From: SIO4C1 sp039820425
GTDB lineage: Bacteria; Cyanobacteriota; Cyanobacteriia; Phormidesmidales; Phormidesmidaceae
DNA: 10,120 nucleotides
Assembly: GCA_039820425.1 (NCBI GenBank)
Contig: JBCBQD010000220.1
Span: 1-10,120, forward strand
Direction of reading: 5' to 3'
A program made the position numbers and the translations under genes. Under the pieces are notes generated by a model. It ran no database searches. It was not told the origin of the DNA and saw nothing but the letters and a program-made list of their open reading frames with translations. Positions 1-5,145 of the stretch are shown piece by piece (position 1 is the stretch's first letter; the number at the start of each line of letters is the position of its first letter).

Positions 1-188
1 TCTGCCGCTTCATCCGGAATTTCGATATCAAATTCCTCTTCTAAGGCCATCACTAGTTCTACGGTATCTAGCGAGTCGGCCCCTAAATCATTGGCGAAGC
101 TGGCTTCTGGCTTGACCTCGGCCTCATCGACCCCGAGTTGCTCAGCAACAATTTTTTTGACCTTTTCAAATATGTCGGCTTGACTCAT
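1..188 (-). CDS. acpP: Acyl carrier protein, 5' part (gene runs off the left edge)
   Basis: Acyl carrier protein carries growing fatty acyl chains on a phosphopantetheine arm during type II fatty acid synthesis in the cytoplasm. The minus strand reads from an ATG at 188-186 and gives 62 complete residues before the window ends, of about 78-85 expected. It starts MSQADIFEKVKKIVAEQLGV and contains the DLGADSLDTVELVMALEEEF core. Ser39 in the DSL motif is the phosphopantetheine attachment site, and the rest is rich in Asp and Glu as usual. A GAAGGA Shine-Dalgarno-like stretch lies about 12 bases upstream of the ATG (complement of 200-205). The gene is divergent from psaC. In cyanobacteria fabF commonly follows acpP, which would put it beyond the left edge; that is expectation, not seen here. 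Confidence 0.97.
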   Translation of the reverse strand, partial: MSQADIFEKVKKIVAEQLGVDEAEVKPEASFANDLGADSLDTVELVMALEEEFDIEIPDEAA

Positions 189-575
189 ATTTATGCTTTT
201 CCTTCAAAGCAGCAGCAAACGAAGCATTCAGTAAAATGCCTGCCCACAAGCGACTCTCATAAGTGACTTAGCAGCTATAAGAGCGCTTTACAGGATTTAG
301 GCATTTCTTCATCTTATAGGAAAGCGTGACCGTCTATTCGACCAGCCTAAGTCTCTGGCAGTACAGCCCACTGACCTCACAATTATTACGTTCCATAAAG
401 TTTTACAAGAGCGTCGAGACGCTCGAAAAACCACACTGATAAACTTACTTTGTAACTGGAGAACACTCTGAATCCGTAGTTAGTTTCAGAAAACGGATCT
501 TTCAAACGATCCTCAGACTATTTCTAGCTAACTCACTATATATCTGAAATCCTTTAATAACGGAGCCTTCACTCG
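189..575. promoter_or_regulatory. Divergent acpP/psaC intergenic region
   Basis: This 387-base stretch has no credible ORF and must hold the promoters of both flanking genes. Visible elements are: a 7+7 inverted repeat at 409-424; an 8-bp inverted repeat CTATAAGA/TCTTATAG (275-282, 312-319); a TATATAT stretch at 537-543 that could be a psaC -10 region but has no good -35; and a GGAG Shine-Dalgarno at 562-565, ten bases before the psaC ATG. At 392-409 there is an imperfect resemblance to the RpaB HLR1 element: the second half is TTTACAAG, and the first half is poor. RpaB sites are known upstream of photosystem I genes, so this is plausible but weak. A single GTTACAAA half-site also lies on the minus strand at 449-456. 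Confidence 0.5.
409..424. repeat. Perfect inverted repeat between acpP and psaC
   Basis: GAGCGTC, a GA spacer, then GACGCTC form a perfect 7-bp inverted repeat. It is followed by GAAAAA on the plus strand and flanked by TTGTAAAAC on the minus strand, so neither side has the uninterrupted T tract of an intrinsic terminator. Its place in a divergent promoter region, about 150 bases upstream of psaC, fits a dimer-binding operator or a hairpin in a long leader. No specific regulator is recognised. Confidence 0.5.
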
Positions 576-821
576 ATGTCTCATTCGGTCAAGATATACG
601 ATACTTGCATTGGCTGCACCCAGTGCGTGCGCGCTTGTCCTACTGACGTTTTAGAAATGGTGCCTTGGGATGGTTGTAAGGCAGGCCAAATTGCCGCATC
701 TCCTCGGACAGAAGATTGCGTAGGCTGTAAGCGTTGTGAAACAGCCTGTCCCACTGACTTTTTGAGCATTCGCGTCTACTTGGGCGCTGAAACAACCCGC
801 AGCATGGGCCTGGCTTATTAG
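576..821 (+). CDS. psaC: Photosystem I iron-sulfur center subunit VII
   Basis: PsaC is the stromal/cytoplasmic-side photosystem I subunit that holds the terminal 4Fe-4S clusters FA and FB and passes electrons to ferredoxin. The 81-residue product is full family length and begins MSHSVKIYDTCIGCTQC, nearly invariant across cyanobacteria and plastids. Two CxxCxxCxxxCP motifs are present: Cys11, 14, 17, 21 and Cys48, 51, 54, 58, each followed by Pro. The C-terminus RVYLGAETTRSMGLAY is the segment that docks on PsaA/PsaB. GGAG at 562-565 sits ten bases before the ATG and supports the start. The gene appears monocistronic: a long upstream region precedes it and a strong intrinsic terminator follows about 50 bases after the stop. 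Identity is certain. Confidence 0.99.
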   Translation: MSHSVKIYDTCIGCTQCVRACPTDVLEMVPWDGCKAGQIAASPRTEDCVGCKRCETACPTDFLSIRVYLGAETTRSMGLAY

Positions 822-873
822 GCTGATTTCAAGCTGATTTTATCTAAATCCTGTTTTCACTCGAAACGATTTG

Positions 874-904
874 CCCCGCTGTCTGATTGGACAACGGGGT
901 TTTT
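874..904 (+). terminator. Intrinsic terminator of psaC
   Basis: CCCCGCTGTC (874-883) pairs with GACAACGGGG (890-899) around a six-base loop, with one mismatch, and TTTTT follows directly (900-904). This is a classic rho-independent terminator for the plus strand. Read on the minus strand the stem is followed by CAAATCG, so it should not terminate ftsX, whose stop codon is only 12 bases away. Confidence 0.92.
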
Positions 905-916
905 GTATAGGTCGCC

Positions 917-1819
917 CTACGAGCGGGCAAATTTTCGCACTGCAAACAGGCTACCCACCAACCCAATGGCACTGCCTAGGGCTAACAATGAGGCCGGTAA
1001 CAGGATCATCTGCTCAGGGGTCAACTGTAGCTCGCTCACCAAAAACTGGACAAAATCTGGCTGCTGCTCAGACAGCTGTCGTAAAAACTGGTGAATGGCA
1101 ATCAGCATGCCCCAGGCCACTGCCGCCCCTACGATACCAAAGGTGGCCCCTTGCAAAATAAACGGAAAATAGATCCAGGTAGAGGTCGCTCCCACCAACT
1201 GCATCACCTCAATTTCGCGGCGGCGGGCCATCACAATTAGACGAATGGTGGTCGTTATTACGGCCATCGCTGTCAGGCTTAAAATCCCAATCACAAATAA
1301 ACTCAGCCACTGGAGGCCCTGGTTTAAATCCGCCAGACGCTGCACCGCCTCTGTGACATATAAAACCTCATCGACCTCGTTCAGGGTTTGCAATTTTGCA
1401 GCCACCGCCGGCACCGCTTCTGAGGTTTTGACCTTGACCTTCATCGCATCGACGAGGGGGTTGCCATTTAGCTGTTCGGTGGCACTGTTGATATCAGAGA
1501 TGCCGAGGTCTGTGGTCAGAGATTGCCAGGCGTCTTCTTTGGTAATGGTTTCTACCTGGGCCACATCTGAGATAGTTTCAACCTGGGTGACCAAGGTTTC
1601 AGCCGCAACGCCACTGTTTAAATAGACTGAAATTTCTAACTGACTCCCAAACTGATTGAGCAGACCTTCTAATTGCCAGGTGGTCTGAAGGCTAATGCCA
1701 AACAAAAATAGCAGCACCGTCACCGTACTCACAGCGGCCCAGTTCATCCAGCCGCCCCGGCGCAACCCGAGTAAGGTCTCCCGCAGCAGATAGTCTGCCT
1801 TTGTGAAAAACTTGTACAT
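917..1819 (-). CDS. ftsX: Cell division permease-like protein FtsX
   Basis: FtsX is the membrane half of the FtsEX ABC-type complex, which in other bacteria couples ATP hydrolysis by FtsE to activation of peptidoglycan hydrolases at the septum. The 300-residue protein has the family layout: a short cytoplasmic N-terminus (MYKFFTKADYLLRETLLGLR), a first helix at about 26-46, an extracytoplasmic domain at about 50-168 containing NPLVDAMKVKV, then three helices at about 170-197, 216-245 and 270-296. Between helices 2 and 3 is the conserved cytoplasmic RRREIEVMQLVGAT segment (200-212). The ATG at 1819-1817 gives normal family length; no strong Shine-Dalgarno precedes it. It converges on psaC. No ftsE lies upstream on this strand, so its ATPase partner must be encoded elsewhere. 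Confidence 0.95.
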   Translation of the reverse strand: MYKFFTKADYLLRETLLGLRRGGWMNWAAVSTVTVLLFLFGISLQTTWQLEGLLNQFGSQLEISVYLNSGVAAETLVTQVETISDVAQVETITKEDAWQSLTTDLGISDINSATEQLNGNPLVDAMKVKVKTSEAVPAVAAKLQTLNEVDEVLYVTEAVQRLADLNQGLQWLSLFVIGILSLTAMAVITTTIRLIVMARRREIEVMQLVGATSTWIYFPFILQGATFGIVGAAVAWGMLIAIHQFLRQLSEQQPDFVQFLVSELQLTPEQMILLPASLLALGSAIGLVGSLFAVRKFARS

Positions 1820-1862
1820 GGTCTTATTTAGAACCTATACAGGTATCAGGTGTTGAGATACA

Positions 1863-1901
1863 AGGCGAAGGGGGCAGGGCGAAGGGGGCAGGGCGAAGGG
1901 G
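1863..1901. repeat. 14-bp purine-rich tandem repeat, 2.8 copies
   Basis: The unit GGGCGAAGGGGGCA occurs at 1863-1876 (first base A), 1877-1890 and, truncated, 1891-1901. Each unit can be read as two related heptamers, GGGCGAA and GGGGGCA, which recalls the short tandemly repeated heptamer sequences described in cyanobacteria. The tract is strongly G-rich on the plus strand. A C-rich counterpart follows at 1993-2023. Confidence 0.85.
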
Positions 1902-1992
1902 AGATGCAACTGATTTCTCTGATGCAAATAAATCTGATATTGCGCTACTTGTACCTGTTTCCCTACATCGGTTTTGGATAGGCGAACGCTTA

Positions 1993-2023
1993 GCCCTTTC
2001 CCCCCTTTTGCCTTTCCCCTTGC
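1993..2023. repeat. Pyrimidine-rich tract, inverted partner of the 14-bp repeat
   Basis: The stretch consists of CCCTTTCCCCCC, then TTTTGCC, then TTTCCCCTTGC. Its reverse complement has the same AAGGGG / GGGC composition as the 14-bp units at 1863-1901. The two tracts could pair as imperfect arms of a long hairpin with a loop of roughly 90 bases. The match is approximate, so a shared repeat family is inferred rather than proven. Confidence 0.5.
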
Positions 2024-2166
2024 TTGACCTCTAACGCCTGACTTTTTGCCTAGCCGACAAACGTCATCTCAATCGAACACCCTAATCAACGAAATCATAG
2101 CAGGACTCTGATCGAACCCAACAACCGCCCAGAAAAACCCTGTCAAGCAAGAATAATCTCATCGGT

Positions 2167-2197
2167 TTGCCCGAGTCGGAGGGTGGCTTGCTAGGAT
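2167..2197 (+). promoter_or_regulatory. Possible sigma-70-type promoter for def
   Basis: TTGCCC (2167-2172) and TAGGAT (2192-2197) are separated by 19 bases, slightly longer than ideal, and the -10 lies 35 bases before the def ATG. The match is moderate and unsupported by anything else. Confidence 0.3.
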
Positions 2198-2232
2198 AGA
2201 AAGGCGTATTAATTAATGAGTAATTTAGTTAC

Positions 2233-2796
2233 ATGGCTGTGGGTATAGAGGTTGATAAAAAAAAGTTAAAAAAGCCGCCCTTAGAGCTGCACTATCTGGG
2301 TGATCGGGTGCTGCGGCAGCCTGCCAAGCGGATCTCAAAGGTAGACAATGACCTGCGTCTGCTGGCTAAAAAAATGCTGCAAACGATGTATAGCGAAGAC
2401 GGCATTGGTCTAGCCGCCCCCCAGGTGGCGGTGCAAAAGCAGCTGATCGTGATTGACACCGACCCCGAAGAAGCTACCAATCAGCCTTTGATTTTAATCA
2501 ATCCCAAAATTATCCGCACCAGTAAAGAACTCTGTACGGGTCAGGAGGGCTGCTTAAGCATTCCTGGGGTTTATTTAGATGTGATTCGCCCCGCTGCCAT
2601 CGAAGTCACCTTTAAAGATGAGAATGGTCGACCCCAAAAGCTATCGGCAAACGATCTACTGGCACGGGTTATTCAACACGAGATGGACCACCTCAGCGGC
2701 GTAGTCTTTGTCGATCGGGTGGATAACCGATTGGCCCTGGATCAAGAACTGCACAAAAACGGGTTTTCGGCTAAAGATGTCAAGAAAGTTGCTTAG
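2233..2796 (+). CDS. def: Peptide deformylase
   Basis: Peptide deformylase removes the formyl group from the N-terminal formylmethionine of nascent proteins in the cytoplasm, using a bound metal. All three family motifs are present in the 187-residue product: GIGLAAPQ (57-64), EGCLS (105-109) and QHEMDH (148-153). Cys107, His149 and His153 are the metal ligands and Glu150 is the catalytic base. Length is typical of bacterial deformylases, with a Lys-rich N-terminal extension of about 15 residues (KKKLKK at 9-14). The ATG has only a poor Shine-Dalgarno; a later start would remove part of the conserved N-terminal strand. A 20-bp palindrome follows the stop by 11 bases. It is probably transcribed alone or with the small membrane gene at 2893. 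Confidence 0.98.
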   Translation: MAVGIEVDKKKLKKPPLELHYLGDRVLRQPAKRISKVDNDLRLLAKKMLQTMYSEDGIGLAAPQVAVQKQLIVIDTDPEEATNQPLILINPKIIRTSKELCTGQEGCLSIPGVYLDVIRPAAIEVTFKDENGRPQKLSANDLLARVIQHEMDHLSGVVFVDRVDNRLALDQELHKNGFSAKDVKKVA

Positions 2797-2807
2797 GGGC
2801 TTGCTTA

Positions 2808-2827
2808 GGGCGTTGCATGCAACGCCC
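2808..2827. repeat. Perfect 20-bp palindrome after def
   Basis: GGGCGTTGCA is followed immediately by its exact complement TGCAACGCCC. There is no loop, so as RNA it would need to open at the centre. No T tract follows, so it is not a classic terminator. I recall palindromes with the GGGCGTTGCATGCAACGCCC core as abundant intergenic repeats in several cyanobacterial genomes; this is memory, not a search. The right half recurs at 2842-2851. Confidence 0.85.
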
Positions 2828-2858
2828 GTGCATACACTTTATGCAACGCCCGTACATA
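2817..2858. repeat. Two 18-bp direct repeats at 24-bp period
   Basis: ATGCAACGCCCGTGCATA (2817-2834) and ATGCAACGCCCGTACATA (2841-2858) differ at one base. The first copy is the right half of the 20-bp palindrome, so GGGCGTTGCA at 2808-2817 can pair either with 2818-2827 or with 2842-2851, giving two alternative hairpins between def and the small membrane protein gene. Confidence 0.85.
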
Positions 2859-2892
2859 ACAATCCCCATACCTAATAATCTAGGAGAAACGC

Positions 2893-3090
2893 GTGACCCC
2901 CAAAAGTGGTGTATTTTTAGCCGGGACCTGTATTGCTGCGATCGCAGGCGTCGGCTCTGTATTTGAATTAACCTCCGGCCAGCCGGATTTGGGGGTGGGC
3001 CCCACCAGTGCTATTTTGGCCCTCAGCATCCCGGTGGCGGTGACCCTGTTTGTGGCGGCGGTGAAAGATACTCGAGCCAATCAGCAATAG
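2893..3090 (+). CDS. Small two-helix membrane protein, function unknown
   Basis: A 65-residue product begins at a GTG preceded by an excellent AGGAG Shine-Dalgarno (2882-2886), six bases away, which strongly supports a real gene and this start. It has two hydrophobic segments, about residues 6-23 (GVFLAGTCIAAIAGVGSV) and 39-57 (SAILALSIPVAVTLFVAAV). They are joined by a polar loop with FELTSGQPDLGVGPT, and a short charged tail KDTRANQQ follows. The pattern fits a helical hairpin in the plasma or thylakoid membrane. Small proteins of this kind are widespread and mostly uncharacterised in cyanobacteria, and I cannot name a function. It follows def by 96 bases carrying palindromic repeats. A HIP1 octamer lies inside it at 2938-2945. 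Confidence 0.85.
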   Translation: MTPKSGVFLAGTCIAAIAGVGSVFELTSGQPDLGVGPTSAILALSIPVAVTLFVAAVKDTRANQQ

Positions 3091-3110
3091 CTCAGACCAT
3101 GTTTAAGTTC

Positions 3111-3138
3111 TTGACAATTCTTGAACAAAAATTAAGCA
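3111..3138 (+). promoter_or_regulatory. Possible promoter upstream of the hybrid regulator
   Basis: TTGACA (3111-3116) is a perfect -35 hexamer. The best -10 at suitable distance is TAAGCA (3133-3138), 16 bases on, which is weak. A near direct repeat TTCTTGACAA / TTCTTGAACA surrounds the -35. A poor -10 after a good -35 leaves room for activator dependence or for a different start downstream, near the direct repeat at 3151. Confidence 0.35.
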
Positions 3139-3150
3139 TTCTGGCTGAAA

Positions 3151-3168
3151 TCACAAATTTCTCACAAA
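3151..3168 (+). promoter_or_regulatory. 7+4+7 direct repeat, candidate OmpR/PhoB-family operator
   Basis: TCACAAA (3151-3157), a four-base spacer TTTC, and TCACAAA (3162-3168) form a perfect direct repeat with 11-bp period. That is the arrangement bound head-to-tail by OmpR/PhoB-type winged-helix dimers. It lies 76 bases upstream of a gene encoding such a regulator. A third TCACAAT is at 3197-3203. A closely similar repeat occurs at 8434-8449. Binding by the neighbouring regulator is inferred, not shown. Confidence 0.5.
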
Positions 3169-3208
3169 CGGATTATTAGACTTAAGGGTGACGATGTCAC
3201 AATTTAAC

Positions 3209-3233
3209 CCCCGAAGTTTTGTCTTCAACGGGG
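3209..3233 (+). promoter_or_regulatory. Leader hairpin overlapping the ribosome-binding region
   Basis: CCCCGAAG (3209-3216) can pair with CTTC...CGGGG (3223-3233) around a TTTTGT loop, with a small AA bulge. The GGGG that closes the stem ends ten bases before the GTG start at 3244 and is the only Shine-Dalgarno-like G-run there. Folding would therefore mask it. It resembles a terminator stem but is followed by TAAATC, not a T tract. Confidence 0.45.
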
Positions 3234-3243
3234 TAAATCTTTA

Positions 3244-5079
3244 GTGTCTGTGAAAATCTTAGTGATTGAGGACGACCAGGGCCTCGTAGACCTGTTAACG
3301 AACGTCCTCGTTAGCCATCATTATGTTGTCGAAGCTGTTGACGACGGGCCACCGGGCCTGGAACTCGCCACATCTTTTACCTACGATCTGATTTTGTTAG
3401 ATTTGGGGCTGCCGACCCTGGATGGTGTTAGCCTGTGCCAACGGCTGCGCTCAGCGGCGGTGACCGTGCCGATTTTGCTGATGACGGTGGAAGATACCCC
3501 ATCGGCTAAGGTGCAAGCCTTAGATGCCGGAGCCGACGACTACCTGGTCAAACCCATTGATACTGAAGAGTTGCTGGCTCGGGTGCGGGCATTGCTGCGA
3601 CGGGGTGAGGTGCAACAACCCCCTAGACTGACCTGGGGTCCCCTGTGTTTAGACCCGGCCACCTGTGAGGTGACCTGTGGCGCTCAACCCCTGCACTTAA
3701 CCGCAAAGGAATACGAACTGCTGGAGCTATTTTTACGCCATCCCCAGCAAATTTTTAGCCCGGATCAGCTGATTGAGAAGCTATGGAGCCTGGAAACCAC
3801 CCCCACGCACAATGCCATCAGAGCAAGGATTAAAGCGCTGCGAGATAAACTGCACGGGTTGGGGGTTACCCCGATTGAAACCGTCCATGGCAGGGGCTAT
3901 CGGCTGGCGGCCTGGCCGGGTGCGACAACAGTCGCTGAAATGCCGGTTGCTGTCGATGCCGGGCTCTCCGCTGGGCTCGCTGTTGAGCTGGCCCCCATCT
4001 GGGAACGCCATCGGCAGGAATATTTTGGGCATGTGGCCCTGCTGGAACAGGCGATTGTGAGTATCAACACCCAGAGCTATACCCAAGCCATGCAGCAGCG
4101 ATCCCAACGGGCCGCCCATACCTTAAGAGGGACATTGGGCAGTTTTGGCCTCACTTTTGCGGGGCAACTGGCGGGCGAGATCGAAGCTTTGCTAAAAACG
4201 GTTTCCCCCATTAATCAAGCTGATTTCACAAAGCTCATTAACCGCGTTGTCCAACTCAAGCACGTACTGCAAGAGGTAGCCCCCCCGGCCACCCTGACGA
4301 CACAGCTTTTAATTGTGCATGCCGATCAAGCCATCGGCAAAGCGCTAGCCGCAGAAGCCACCCTTTGGGGACTATCTGCCGAGACCGTGGCGACCCTGGC
4401 TGAGGCCCAGGCTATTCTCACCCAGCTCAGGCCCAATCTGGTACTGCTAGATTTTGTCTCTTTAGAGCAACTATCTCAAACCACCGAGATGTTGGCCCGT
4501 CAGGGCCCCCCGACGGTACCGATCATCGCATTAAGCGACCAGGTTGACTTACAAACGCGCGTACAGCTTAGCAAGCTAGGCGTGGTTCAGTTATTACAAA
4601 TGCCTCTCTCTGCGGCTCAAATCATGACAACGGTCAACCAGACCCTCAAACAGTCGCTCAGGTACCCTGTCAAGCTATTGGTTGTCGACGATGATCGCAC
4701 CATGCTGGCCTGTTTGCAGCACTGGCTTGAGCCATTGGGGTTTGAGCTGATCTTGCTTGACTACGCTAGCGATTTTTGGTCAACCCTGGAGCAAACCAAC
4801 CCTGACATTGTCATCTTAGACATTAAAATGCCAGATTTTAGCGGCATTGAGCTGTGCCAGGCTATCCGCCGCGATCGCACCTGGCAAACGCTACCCGTCA
4901 TATTTCTCTCGGCCTATGACGATGCCGATACGGTGCAGCAAGTCTTTGCAGCCGGGGGCGACGATTTGTTACACAAACCCACCAGTCAGCCTGAGGTGGT
5001 TACCCGGCTATACAACCGCCTTCAGCGTAGCCACTGGTGCCCCAACAGCAATCATGAGATCGGTTGTCTATGCATTTAA
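3244..5079 (+). CDS. Multi-component response regulator: REC - winged helix - Hpt - degenerate REC - REC
   Basis: This 611-residue cytoplasmic protein joins phosphorelay and DNA-binding parts. REC1 (about 3-118) is intact: Asp10/Asp11, phosphoacceptor Asp53, Thr81, Tyr100, Lys103. An OmpR/PhoB winged helix follows (about 128-222), with recognition helix AIRARIKALRDKL and wing VHGRGYRL. An Hpt domain (about 250-345) carries His292 in AHTLRGTLGSFG. REC2 (about 354-467) is degenerate: the acidic pair reads His359-Ala360, the invariant Lys is Met453, but Asp403 remains. REC3 (about 476-595) is intact: Asp482-484, Asp526, Ser556, Lys578. The GTG at 3244 gives MSVKILVIEDD; a second GTG two codons on is possible. 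Such proteins are annotated in cyanobacteria as multi-component winged-helix regulators. The kinase gene follows after 66 bases, so it is the likely phosphodonor and the two are probably one operon. Its target genes are unknown. Confidence 0.95.
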   Translation: MSVKILVIEDDQGLVDLLTNVLVSHHYVVEAVDDGPPGLELATSFTYDLILLDLGLPTLDGVSLCQRLRSAAVTVPILLMTVEDTPSAKVQALDAGADDYLVKPIDTEELLARVRALLRRGEVQQPPRLTWGPLCLDPATCEVTCGAQPLHLTAKEYELLELFLRHPQQIFSPDQLIEKLWSLETTPTHNAIRARIKALRDKLHGLGVTPIETVHGRGYRLAAWPGATTVAEMPVAVDAGLSAGLAVELAPIWERHRQEYFGHVALLEQAIVSINTQSYTQAMQQRSQRAAHTLRGTLGSFGLTFAGQLAGEIEALLKTVSPINQADFTKLINRVVQLKHVLQEVAPPATLTTQLLIVHADQAIGKALAAEATLWGLSAETVATLAEAQAILTQLRPNLVLLDFVSLEQLSQTTEMLARQGPPTVPIIALSDQVDLQTRVQLSKLGVVQLLQMPLSAAQIMTTVNQTLKQSLRYPVKLLVVDDDRTMLACLQHWLEPLGFELILLDYASDFWSTLEQTNPDIVILDIKMPDFSGIELCQAIRRDRTWQTLPVIFLSAYDDADTVQQVFAAGGDDLLHKPTSQPEVVTRLYNRLQRSHWCPNSNHEIGCLCI

Positions 5080-5119
5080 TCCGCCACTAAACACCGCATT
5101 TAATCAGTCACTAAATACC
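5072..5119. repeat. 24-bp tandem duplication across the regulator's stop codon
   Basis: The 24-bp unit beginning GCATTTAATC occurs at 5072-5095 and 5096-5119 with three mismatches. The first copy contains the last two codons and TAA stop of the regulator gene. Since 24 is a multiple of three, the second copy places another TAA in the same frame. It looks like a recent local duplication in the regulator-kinase spacer. Confidence 0.85.
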
Positions 5120-5145
5120 GCCCCCGCCGATATTCGGACAGCACC

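Larger units (their letters stand above)
1820..2232. other. 413-base intergenic region between ftsX and def, with G/C-skewed repeats
   Basis: No gene is visible here. It must carry the promoters of the divergent ftsX and def. It contains a 14-bp tandem repeat (1863-1901) and, about 90 bases on, a pyrimidine-rich tract (1993-2023) that is roughly its reverse complement. ACAGGTA near 1839 and TACCTGT near 1952 are also inverted. A weak def promoter is proposed at 2167-2197. The rest shows no structure I can name. Confidence 0.6.

Noticed and set aside
871..1625. Plus-strand open frames of 63-126 codons opposite ftsX
   Set aside because: They are antisense shadows of the clear ftsX gene and have no recognisable protein features.
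3209..3240. Intrinsic terminator upstream of the hub regulator
   Set aside because: The stem is followed by TAAATCTT rather than a T tract, and its position at the start codon fits a leader hairpin better.
3773..4119. Open frames of 95-112 codons on both strands within the hub regulator
   Set aside because: They lie inside the wHTH and Hpt coding region in other frames, with no ribosome sites and unnatural composition (Trp/Pro/Arg-rich).
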